A stretch of DNA of 64,000 nucleotides, taken from assembly GCA_024699855.1 (NCBI GenBank), contig JAMPIQ010000003.1:9424001-9488000 (forward strand), read 5' to 3'. This DNA is from Aphelenchoides besseyi (taxonomy: Eukaryota > Nematoda > Chromadorea > Rhabditida > Aphelenchoididae). The stretch's first letter is position 1. Every line of letters begins with the position of its first letter. Below the pieces are notes generated by a model that was given only the letters and a program-made list of their open reading frames with translations, did no database searches and was not told where the DNA came from. Of the stretch, positions 11,626 through 22,123 are shown piece after piece. Made by a program: the position numbers and the translations under genes.

Positions 11626-14600
11626 ATGTCGGGTCGTGGGTTCGCTGGGACGATCCGCCGTTTGAGCAAAAACCGCGTTGCCGTCGGCGCTGCGGCGATC
11701 GGAACGACCGTTGTGGGTCTCTACTACTTCGATTTGACCACCGAGCATCGTTTCAAAAATGAAATGGTAACAGGATCGAGACTTAAGTACCCATCTCTAC
11801 CGATTCTTTGCAGCAACGTTACTTTCGCATCGCACATGCCGACAACAACATTCGACTCGAATTGAACAAACGACCCTCCGGGGCGCTGCCAACACGACAA
11901 GACCTTTTGAATGGGTTGAAATCGGAGGAGTTCGATGTCCTGGTCATTGGTGGTGGAGCGACCGGTTTGTTTCATTTCGCATCTTTATTTGGCAGATGAA
12001 TTTCAGGAGCTGGAGTTGCATTGGACTCGACAACTCGAGGCTTGAAGACCGCATTAGTCGAGTTGGACGACTTCTCGTCGGGTACAAGCAGTCGATCCAC
12101 AAAGTTGATTCACGGTGGGGTTCGATATCTTCAATCGGCCATCATGGGCGCCGATCTTGAACAATATCGAATGGTCAAAGAAGCGCTGTTCGAGCGTGCC
12201 AATTTGTTGGAAATCGCTCCACATTTGTCGTATCCACTTCCAATCATGTTGCCGGTTTACAAGTAGGTTCCATAGAAAACCGCTGTCTTCAAACACTATT
12301 TTTTAGGTTGTGGCAGGTCCCGTACTATTGGTTCGGAATTAAGGCGTATGTTCTTTTCACTACTTTTCATTGTAAGCTCGATGTTTTAGATACGATTTTG
12401 TTTCGGGTCGTCGAATCCTCAAACACTCGTATTTCATTGGAAAAGAAGCGTCATTGGAACGTTTTCCGATGTTGCGCAAAGAGCGATTGAAAGGTTCGTT
12501 GGTCTACTACGACGGTGCGCACAACGATGCACGCATGAACTTGGCCATCGTATTGACGGCAATTCGTCACGGAGCGAAAGCTGTGAACCACGTAAAAGTC
12601 GAGCATTTGTTGAAGAACACTGACGGAAAGTTGTGCGGTGCTCACGTTCGCGATATGTTGACCGGTCAAGAGTGGGATGTTAAAGCGAAATCGGTTGTCA
12701 ATGCAACGGGTCCATTCACTGATTCGGTATGTTTAATTCATTCATTATACAACTTCATCTTCTTTAAAGATTCGAATCATGGCCGATCCAGAAGTCAAAC
12801 CGATATGTGTACCATCAGCCGGAGTTCATATCGTCTTGCCAGGATACTACGCGCCATCAGGTAGATTTCATAGCTGCACAATGTTATTGAACTCATTCTT
12901 AGGTTTCGGTTTGTTGGATCCCGCAACCTCAGATGGCCGTGTTATCTTCTTCCTTCCGTGGCAAAAGATGTGCATTGCCGGAACGACGGACGCAACTTCC
13001 GAATTGACATTCACTCCCGCACCACAGAATGCGGATATCGAATTCATTTTGAAGGAGGTACGAAACTATCTCAGTCCCGATCTGTCGATTCGAAGAGGCG
13101 ATGTCATGTCCGCGTGGTCGGGACTACGACCGTTGGTTCGTGATCCCAACAAAGCAGATACAAAATCATTAGCTCGCAACCACATCATCGAGGTTGGGAA
13201 ATCGAATTTAATCACGATTGCCGGTAAGTTTATGTCAACAAAACGTAGTACGACAAGGTTTTTAGGAGGCAAATGGACCACTTATCGTCACATGGCCGAG
13301 GAAACGGTTGACCGTTTGATCAAAGTCATCGGATTGACACCGCGAAATGGGTGTAAGAAGCACGTTCGAATGTTTTTAATTAATCTGTGATAATAGGTGT
13401 GACTCCCGGCTTGTTACTCGAAGGCGCACACAATTGGGATCCGCTGCTTTACATTCATCTTGTGCAAGATTATGGAATTGAAGTTGATGTAAATGGCGAA
13501 CTGACATCTAAAATCTTATCTTAAACTTACAGGTCGCTCAACATTTGGCAAATACCTACGGTGATCGTGCGTTCGTTGTCGCTCGAATGTGTCGAATGAC
13601 CGGAAAACGTTGGCCGATCGTTCGTTTTGACTTAAAAACTGAATTAGCTCGTGTTTTTAGGTTGGACATCGATTGCACGAAGAATTCCCGTACCTCGAAG
13701 CTGTAAGTCCTGGTTGATGATCGCATTTTTTGAGTGTGTGTTTAGGAAGTTCAATATGCCGTTCGTGAATACGCTTGTACTGCCATTGATGTAATTGCTC
13801 GTCGTTTACGTTTGTCCTTCTTGAACACCTATGCTGCTCATCAAGTTTTGGATCAAGTGGTTGACATCATGGCAAAAGAATTGAAATGGTCGACCACAGA
13901 GGCACGCCGTCAAATGGACCAAGCACGCCGATTCATTGATCGTGAAATGGGTCAGGAAGCACGTGCTCAATCGGTCTCCGAAATTACGTTGAATCTGACT
14001 CGTGAAGAAGTGAAAGCGGCGAAAGAACGTTTCAACATGTTGGATACGGATCGTAAAGGACACATCACTGTGAACGATATTCGTCGACATTTTCGAGTAA
14101 GTTCAATTGGTGGTTTGCAAATCGCCTCTTCTTGACGGGCGTTTGGTAGTCGAGTGGTACGCGAGTTGGCATTAACTATACAAGGTCTATCAGACATTTC
14201 GTTCCCATCAAAACGATTCGTCTCTAGAAACTTTGTTAGAGTAGAAGCGTATCATCCAAAGACTTCATATACGACTTTCGAAATGCGTAGTGAAGTTTAT
14301 TGAATACGAACACTTCTTTTTTAAGTCGATTCTTAAAACTCGATTTCAGGAACACAACAACAAAATAGACGAACGTTTATTGCATGAACTTTTGAACGAA
14401 GTCGATTTAAACAAAAACGGCGAATTGGAGTTGTCCGAGTTTTTCCAGGCAAGTAATTTGAAGATACGAAGCTAATACTTGAGTTTTAGCTCTACTCCGG
14501 GCTCAAAGGTGGTCAGATTACGCAAAATCGCTTGGGTTTGTTTAATCGTGAATGAACAAAACTAATCGAAAGAATTTTCAGTTCGCTATCTCGACGAATT

Positions 14601-14649
14601 GGCATCTCCGGGCTCTCCATCCGTGCATCGTAGTGGAGGTGGCGTTTAA
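11626..14649 (+). CDS. Mitochondrial FAD-dependent glycerol-3-phosphate dehydrogenase
   Basis: The enzyme oxidises glycerol-3-phosphate to dihydroxyacetone phosphate at the outer face of the inner mitochondrial membrane and passes electrons to ubiquinone (glycerophosphate shuttle). The gene has over ten exons with 40-47-nt introns. Visible parts in order are a basic N-terminal presequence and a hydrophobic segment (VAVGAAAIGTTVVGLYY), the FAD-binding GxGxxG motif (DVLVIGGGATGAGVALD), SSRSTKLIHGGVRYLQ, VVNATGPFTDS, GTTDATSELTFTPAPQ, GGKWTTYRHMAEE, and two C-terminal EF hands (DTDRKGHITVND and DLNKNGELELSE). The start at 11626 follows a TTTTTCAG acceptor; an in-frame ATG at 11572 is an alternative. 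One intron, after the second EF hand, begins GC rather than GT. The family assignment is secure. Confidence 0.97.
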
Positions 14650-14997
14650 TTGTCCATTCATTAGGTTATAAGTACAAACATATTCTTAATTACTCGCGTT
14701 ATGAGGCGAAATCCTTGCACGTTTCGTATTCTTAGGTTCTCATAAGATCAGATTTTCATAGTATTTATTCTTTCCTTCCAACCACTGCTGCTAAATCACT
14801 TCTAACTTGTAGCCCATAGATTTCAAAGATTCTGCCTTTCTTTTCTTTGCTTCCCGTCTTGTCACAATTCTTAATCGTTGCAACCAGTATGCTATTTACT
14901 GTTGGCATTCTTGAGTTTGATTGTTTAATCGGATATAAGTACGATAAATGAGTATTCGAGTTGAATGTGCAGCTCCGTTAATCGTTTTCTTTCACAG
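14650..14997. other. Spacer after the dehydrogenase gene
   Basis: No AATAAA is obvious directly after the TAA at 14649. An ORF opening at ATG 14948 runs into the exon-like segment that follows a TTTCTTTCACAG acceptor at 14998. Confidence 0.4.
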
Positions 14998-15139
14998 GTT
15001 CCGCGACTCTACGCATCGAAACCTCCGATGGGACGATCATTTGGGACGAGATTGTGTCAAGGGAAATAGCACAACTCACGTCCGAAAAGTTGTGTGCTAC
15101 GAAAAAGAACCACGAGAAATTGTACGGTGATGGGAAGTG
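14998..15139 (+). CDS. Orphan terminal exon, product unknown
   Basis: After a strong acceptor (TTTCTTTCACAG), a 47-codon frame reads smoothly (GSATLRIETSDGTIIWDEIV at its start) and ends in TGA, with AATAAA immediately after at about 15142. This looks like the last exon of a small gene or an alternative 3' exon. An upstream exon opening at ATG 14948 would require a 21-nt intron and the wrong phase, so I cannot complete the model. Confidence 0.35.
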
Positions 15140-16696
15140 AATAAAATAAAGATAAATGTTCTTTTCAATGTAGGAGACTTTAAAAGACTTTGCAACAAGC
15201 TTAACAGTGAGAATTCAATGTGCTGGTTTTGGCGTCGACTTGTGAAGACACGTAAAGAATGTCAAGGTCCTCACATCTAAAAGATGTTCTCAAATGAAAT
15301 GTCAAGTGAAGTGCTTTTTACTCTCAACGTACGTCGGCAAGTGCTCGTGATTCAAAACCCATTAGACGATTTGCCGTCATCCTTGTGTTGGGGAAACGGT
15401 CGTGTGAACTGATTTGTTGAGCATCTGTGGGCAACAAAGACAATCCCTCCTTCGTTAAAGTCCAACGGTTCGTGTCGAAATGGAAACCATAGCGGTTTTT
15501 TCGCTTGTGTCCGGTTTGTTAGCGAACAAAAGTCCCGGAAAACGAATTCGGTTATTTTCGGAGGGATCGCGAATTCCGGCAGCTTTTAGCTCTTCAACTC
15601 TTCTCATCTTTCGGACCTCAAATTTTTCGGCTTTCGCATAAAAACGCGTTCGGTTGGAATTGGGCCAAAACAAATTTCGTTCGCTTGGTCGCCGAGTAAT
15701 TTGATGGTCCACGAACTCGATTTTGTTTGATGTCAAATTCAATTTGTGTTCACTTTTCCGAACCGTTTCGGAAACAGGAGTGCGTCCGGAAAGATACACC
15801 TCCAAAAGATTCCGCTCCGTCATCTTTACATCACGCATATTTTTGGGTTTGGCGTGCCAATTTTTCATTTTCTCGTCAAATTCCTCGACGTTGCATATCT
15901 GTGGACGCGCTTTCTACCATTTCGTCTTCTCAATACCCTCGAAGGAGTCCTCTGTTGAGCCGTCCATGTGGTTTTCTTGGCGCATCCTTAAAAGACGCGC
16001 GGACTTCCCACAAACTTTTTTCGTATTCCAGACGTTCCACAGACTTCTGCTGCTTATTCCCATTCAGAGGCCTGCGATTTGTGTGCGGTCTTTCCACATT
16101 CTCAACTTCACGAATCGGAAACGTTAGCTGCAGAGGTTTGTAGCTTTTCAGCTTTTCGTAACCTTCTAACTGTGAGATTCGATCCCTTCACTCACGTCTT
16201 CTTTTCATCTTCTGTAGCTTCAGAAAACTTTTGCGTTTTCTCGATTGACATCATTTGCCCGCTCCTACACAAACCCGTGCACTTCGAGGGTTTGTGGTCG
16301 ATTGCGAAAATTTCCGTTTCTTATGAGACGCCTAAGGCAACAGCAATTTGCATTGTTGGTCAAAGACGAAGCGAATCCCAACGCTCCGTTGGGACTCTCG
16401 CCGTTTTTTATGACCATCAAAAACGATTGTTAGAGCCACGCGTATCGTTGTTCGTATCTAAAAGATTCCAATTCCCGTTCAACTTAATGATTGACCACCA
16501 CTCAGTTTCGTAATATTTTCTTCGTCTTTTCGAATTCGAATAAAGGAATTTTGATTGGCTTTGTTGCGTTTGAAATTTTTCGAATGTCCGCAAATGGTCG
16601 TGAGAACGCCGCGACAATCCATTAGTCGATGGCCATACGGATTTTAGAATCAGCTCAAATCTTCATTGCACTTTCATATCTTAACTGTGAAAGAGA
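15140..16696. other. Upstream region of the tetraspanin gene
   Basis: This stretch is rich in TTTTCG/CGAAA and depleted in stop codons, so ORFs of 130-144 codons overlap in several frames on both strands (for example 15455-15868 minus, 15727-16143 plus, 16079-16513 plus). None resembles a known protein and no splice pattern supports any of them. I read it as promoter or 5' regulatory sequence. Confidence 0.5.
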
Positions 16697-17474
16697 ATGG
16701 TCGAAGGTGGTGTTACGCTGGTCAAATACCTTCTGTTTTTGGCCAACTTTGTTCTTTGGGCATGTGGTTTGGGTTTGATTGTTTCCGGCGCCGTTCTTCA
16801 GCTCAAGTACACTGGGCTCTTGGATATTCTCGGCGATGAGCGATTGGCAACTCCGATTCTGCTTTTAACCTGTGGATGTATTTGCACTTTACTTGGCTTC
16901 TTGGGTTTCTTTGACATCGGTTTCGTCGAATAATTTTGTGATTTTAGGTTGTTGCGGTGCTATTCGTGAAAACTATTGTCTGACCGTTTCGTTCGCCGTT
17001 CTCCTGGCCTTACTTCTATTGACCGAGACTGCCGCTGCAATTGCCGCTTACGCTCTTCACGAGCCTCTTCACGATGCATTACTGAATCAACTGACACAGG
17101 TGAATATTGTCAATTGAAGAAAGTCTATTGAATTTTAGGGACTGGAACGTTACGACAAATCCAAAGGTGTTGCCATGGCTTGGGATCAAACCCAACGTCA
17201 ACTCCAATGCTGTGGAGTGACCAATGCAACAGATTGGCGTGTGATTCCGGATTCCTGCTGTGTTGTTTATCATGTCGGATGTGCTCGAATAAATTCACAA
17301 GCGATATTCTTCACGGATGGATGTGTTCAGGCCGTACAGCAATGGGTAATCACCAATGCGGCGATAGTCGGTGGTATATCGGCGTTGATTGGTGCGATGC
17401 AAATAATCGGAATCAGTTTTTCGTGCTGTCTTGCAAAGTCGATTTTGAAAGATTATCACGACTACTACTACTAA
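16697..17474 (+). CDS. Tetraspanin
   Basis: Tetraspanins organise membrane microdomains and partner receptors. Three exons, 16697-16904, 16948-17099 and 17139-17474, give 231 residues. The four TM helices, the GCCGA motif after TM2, and a large extracellular loop with CCG (QLQCCGVTNATDW) and PDSCC are all present, with further loop cysteines and a membrane-proximal Cys pair (SFSCCLAK) near TM4 suited to palmitoylation. The tail ends DYHDYYY, a possible tyrosine-based sorting signal. The exon 1 donor was chosen because it restores the GFLGCCGA motif; the ORF would otherwise run on into the intron. Which paralogue (CD9, CD63 or nematode tsp type) cannot be told. Confidence 0.95.
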
Positions 17475-17914
17475 CTGACCGCTTTTGTCCGACTACTTTG
17501 TACGATCTTTCGAAGAACGTTTGACTACACTCTCTAACAAATTTTGTGTCCATGATAATTGAAAGAATACGCGTTTTATCTCCGAGATTCTCACTATTAA
17601 CTTTTACATCTTTCGTTATGAATTGCAATTAAACTTTTCGATGTTTCTATCAACTCCGAAAGTTGTTGTTTAGGACTAATCATAACTTCAACAGAACGAT
17701 TTCAAATCAAGATCTCGTCAAAAAATTGTTCTACAATCTTGATGTTTAAACAATTTCGCTTCAATGCGTGAATACAAACGTGAAATTAAATAAGAAATAC
17801 GAAATGAAGTCAAACGCCATAAATGAACGATAATTATTGGTTCTGTTCACTTATACTCTATCGCGTAATTGTATAATTAAAGTAATAAGATAGTATACAT
17901 ATCAACATTATCTG
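17475..17914. other. 3' spacer after tetraspanin
   Basis: AT-rich sequence leads into the second copy of repeat family A. No coding exon is seen. Confidence 0.5.
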
Positions 17915-18308
17915 TGTGAATATGAGCGGAATCCAATCAGCCAATGAGCCAAAATACACAACACCCCCATTCCCTTGTATGACACGTCCATCGCGCCGAT
18001 CGATTTATCTCGGAGAGTTGGGCAACAACCTACGCTCATATTGTACCATCAGAAAGCCTGAAAGACTGGCTATCTAACGTGTCCAAACTTGTAGCCATCG
18101 GACAACTGAGAGAGAAATGAGAGCACTCCAAAGCCGAACAATTTGTCAAAAATCGTTCAAAATTGCAAAAGTTTGTGGAGTTCTTCCTGTTGATGATGGA
18201 GAGCTCTAATTTGGCCCACTTGTTAATCAACAAGTGAAAGTAAAATGTTGAAAATTCGGTGAGCAGAGGTTGATCGAGAGCAGAATTATAGACAAAACAT
18301 ACTCAAAA
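17915..18308 (+). repeat. Interspersed repeat family A, copy 2 (truncated)
   Basis: This copy matches copy 1 from its internal TGTGAATAT onward and lacks the first ~320 bp. Over the next ~345 bp the two differ by about one base, so they separated recently or were homogenised. It carries the same minus-strand ORF segment (18036-18233). Confidence 0.9.
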
Positions 18309-18371
18309 GAGGCCACAATTGAGTATACCCTTTATTTGATGATTTTCAACAGTTTGCAGCTAACAAATCAG

Positions 18372-18685
18372 CTAATTGAAAGCAAAGATGTTCAATGCAC
18401 CGGCTCCAATAGTCCATTGTCGAAAATAAGATTCAGCTGAAGACCACAGTAATCAAAGCGCAAAGTTCAGAACTCACCATTTGCATTGTCCAACAAAGCA
18501 AACGCGTAAATGACAACCAACGGAATTGCAAGCAGTAAGCCGGCAAAAAGCAAAATGAATCCAATTGAAAATCCAACGACGCCAAACACCAACGCGCTCA
18601 TAACCGCAATGGTCGTGATTTCTAGTTCGAAGCGAAGAACCGATACAACCGCTTGGAATTGACGCTTGTTATCTGATTTGGACAT
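18372..18685 (-). CDS. Small membrane protein, family unknown
   Basis: Two exons on the minus strand (18685-18478 and 18436-18372), joined by a 41-nt GT...CAG intron, encode about 90 residues. The N terminus is hydrophilic (MSKSDNKRQFQ). Two or three hydrophobic helices follow, around TTIAVMSALVFGVVGFSIG, FILLFAGLLLAI and PLVVIYAFALL, and a short tail ends at TAG. I do not recognise the family. The size and helix spacing suggest a small multi-pass membrane protein. Confidence 0.6.
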
Positions 18686-18852
18686 CTAGATCAGAAATTG
18701 AAGAATCCGGACCACGTTGGCGATTTTAAAATCGTCGCCACAATCTCGTGTAGATTCGATACTCTGGTTAGTACAACTCGATGTACAAAGAATATACAAG
18801 CAGACGAGAGTGAATAGATGAGCGAGTTTATTGCCAAAAATCAAACAATTTC

Positions 18853-19256
18853 TTAAACCGATGGCAAATCTTCTTCGGGTTCCTCGTTTCTGTATCCGAT
18901 GGTCTCAATCATTGCCACGAACTCGTCTCGTTCGGTCATCGAGGTAAAAGACAAACGTAGATTTTCAAGCCGACCAACAACGAGAAGTTGATTGTTGACG
19001 TTGAACTGAAAGAACATGTTATTTGAGTGCGAATTATTCTTACCAATTCTTCGAGACTACCAAACTCAACGCAGTAATTGTTGGTACTGGAGTGCGTTAT
19101 GTAGCGTTTCTCATTGCCGCCAGGAGCTGAGTAAATGCGACAATTCTCTTCGTCGAGTCCAATGGAAAATGCATTAGATTGAGGTGTAACACTCATGAAC
19201 ACGTTAACATGTTCCAAGCCGTAGCGTGTAACAGCAGAGATCTGAACGAAGGGCAT
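18853..19256 (-). CDS. Small soluble protein, family unknown
   Basis: Two exons (19256-19044 and 19005-18853) with a 38-nt intron give 121 residues, from MPFVQISAVTRYGLEHVNVF to an acidic end (EEPEEDLPSV). There is no signal peptide or TM helix. A beta-rich pattern (IGLDEENCRIYSAP, RYITHSS, LLVVGRLENLRLSF) suggests a small compact domain. The start was chosen at the first ATG after an acceptor-like stretch; an upstream in-frame ATG exists. No function is assigned. Confidence 0.55.
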
Positions 19257-21367
19257 TTTTTGTTGAAGAAACAAAGACAAATGAAAGAATTGCACAAGCA
19301 AAGCCCCCTTCCTTCGAGAGAGTTTCGTTTAATGTACACCACAAAAGCACACAGGCAATTGTCATGATCAGATTGATTTGCGCCGTTTTTGAACACATTT
19401 CGTGGCACATAATTGATATCTATTGATAGAGAATTCAATAGGCTACCTAATGCAAACCGCTCACTTATATATATGTCGTATTCATTGGTCAATATCGGTG
19501 TGAATCATTTTTATCAGTCGATGGCAAGAAAAGATGAAGATGTTTGGTGAACAACGATCTTGTTGAGTTAAACGATGACTTTTAAGCTATGTATTCTCTT
19601 ATTCGTATTGTGGAAGTGAGAAACTTCGGAACCAATGTCACAACCTTATGTTAATCTTCTTAAAATGCAAACGGGCGCGGACGGGACCCAAGATGGAGAC
19701 ACGGTTTGATGAGCAAATTTGTGGTTCAGGTTGTGAGGCGGCTCCTTAAGTGTCCAACAGAGAGAAGGAAAACGAAGTTGTCAACATTATTGTAGCGTAT
19801 CTTATAGACAATTTGTACAAGTTTGAAAAGAGTTGATGAAGAATTTGAACGACATCTAAACGCACCATTTCAATTTTGTTGTTATTCGCATTTTGTTAGA
19901 AGCTAAATTTTGCAGAACATACAAACAATGCAATTTAAAAGTTGTATTCGAAAGCATCAGATCTCGTGGACGTTGAATTCGGAATAATGCAATCGCCAAA
20001 ACCCTCAATTCAATCGAAGAATACGAAATTAAGTCGACTGACGATCGACATGCAAAATAGACTCAACGGAAACCGACTTGACGACGATCTCAGTCGATCA
20101 TACAAAACAAAAAGAACGTGAAAATTCCTCTGTGAAACATTGAACATCCATTGGAAACACTCGCTTGTTCAACTACTGTAGAGCTCAATCACAAGCCCAC
20201 GATTGTTTCTGTAGTAGCGATTCAATGGCTGTGTCCAAAATCAAACTGTCTTCTTGGAGACTGTAAGCTGTTCAATGGAAACGATTGTCAATTTGCTCAA
20301 CACTGACTACTAGAATTGACCTTCTGTTTTACAATGACGTTCGTTGTGAGTCCGAAATTGCAGTTTTTTCCGATTTAGCAGACGTGTCCCTTCGGTATCG
20401 ACGGATACTACTCCGGGCATCTAGATGTGGTCAAAGGTGATAGTTTGGTCAGCAACAAGTGTCAGACCAAAAAGCTGCAAGGTTATGAGACTGAAATTTG
20501 TTGATTAACTTTGCATATACAATCTGTTTACAAATCGTCGGTGGTTCACATAATTTTCTGCCATCTGTTTTCCTTATCTTCCGTCCAACAGCAATCGGAA
20601 GTTTGTTTCTTCACAAGCAAACCTGCTCATTGTATAGCGTTATAGATGATATTCGATAGAAAACAACTCAACTGATTGACTAAATAGTAAAATTGAGTGT
20701 TGGAAAAGTTCACAAAACAGTTTATTACTAAAATAATCGTTATTCCATTCCCGCTCACGTCCTCGGTTACTTGCACAAAACTGAAGAGTAACCTGAGGAT
20801 GGGAACGGAACGGTCAAACTATCCGAGTAGTTGGACTAGAAATCTGCTCTTCGATTTCTCCGCCTGGTCATCCCACGCACTACTTTCATATACTAGTTGA
20901 AACGTGAACAGTATATGATAATAGCGCGTTGACTGACGAGCGGAGAGAAGAGCAGAGGAATGAGTAGAGAAGGAATGACTAGGGAAGGAATAAGACGATG
21001 GAGTGACTGTTCGGACTCATTTCGAGGGTTTATATGCTACTCGAATGAGACCGTCGAAGCTGCAGAAGGCGGTACCCGCAGTCAAATATGCAATGGATAC
21101 CAGTGATAGGAACTGAAAAAGCGGTTGACATCTCTCGGTAGACAAAAGAGAGCAATTTCATTAATTGATCGGCGTTCCAATCATATTGTTTTCTCACTCC
21201 GGGGCTTTTCCCAAGGTAATTCTGAATTTGAACGAGATTGGCAGCATCCTTCAGTATGCAATCGCATACACCAAGACGTCAACAATCACTGAGCTGTTGG
21301 CTTCAGGTCATATTCTTATGTGAACTTTGGACAGTAGATTGTTGGCCGATTCTAATTTTATTGGAAA
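19257..21367. other. Gene-poor interval
   Basis: No coding exon is recognised. It contains a small palindrome near 20888 (CATATACT...AGTATATG) and degenerate GGAATGA/AGGAATAAG repeats at about 20955-20995. Confidence 0.5.
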
Positions 21368-21917
21368 AATTCTTTGGCTTTGAAGTGCTCTCATTTCTCT
21401 CTCAGATATGCAGTGGCTACAAGTTTGGACACGTTAGATAGCCAGTCTTTTGCGCTTGTTATTGAAAGGATATAAGGACTGGTTGTGGCCCAACTCTCCG
21501 AGATACATCGATCGGCGCGATGGACGTGTCATACAAGGGAATGGGGGGTGTTGTGTATTTTGGCTCATTGGCTGATTGGATTCCGCTGATATTCACAGGG
21601 TTTTAAGTTCAGTAGTGGTTGTGCTTGTTCTGTAGATTACACTCTTCTACAGTCACTAATTGATGAGCTACAGTCAATGGAAGTTGGTTTCTCAGAAGCG
21701 GATGTCTGGCAGTTGGCATTCTTGTTTGTTAGCTTTCAAGTCAACTGCTACTGAATATCTTATGAATACAAATTTTATGCAATTGACAGTTACAGGAATT
21801 GATTGATTTTATATTCAAGTCCCAATCTCAATTTTAAGTTTTGTGAGTCTGCTACTTTGTGACAGTTCAGTAGTGGTCAACTGGTGGTGAGATTGGTGTC
21901 TACGTGATTCTCATGAT
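21368..21917 (-). repeat. Interspersed repeat family A, copy 3
   Basis: This is the reverse-complement copy. Its distal part matches the left end of copy 1 up to ATCATGAG, which defines one element boundary. The central core is near-identical to the other copies while the segment at 21450-21480 has diverged. Confidence 0.85.
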
Positions 21918-22123
21918 GTGCTGGGCAATCTCTCACCGAAAAACCTTCCACTTAGATGAACAAAATTTCTTCGTATGTTCAAAACTTTCCAACGTTTATG
22001 TTCGTCTTCAGTTTCTTTATTCTGACAAATAAACAATACGAAAAAGCAGTTTAAAATCGAAATAACTGTAGCTGTAGATTTATTGAGATTCAAATACACA
22101 GAAAATAATTTAAATTCGCAGAT

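Noticed and set aside
10828..11669. Overlapping 100-125-codon ORFs on both strands
   Set aside because: They are explained by the CGAAA-rich composition upstream of the dehydrogenase gene.
15455..15868. 137-codon minus-strand ORF
   Set aside because: It overlaps other long ORFs in the same stop-poor block, has no splice context and no recognisable domain.
20955..20995. Possible CRISPR-like or tandem array (GGAATGA repeats)
   Set aside because: It has only a few degenerate short units without regular spacers, in a eukaryotic genome.
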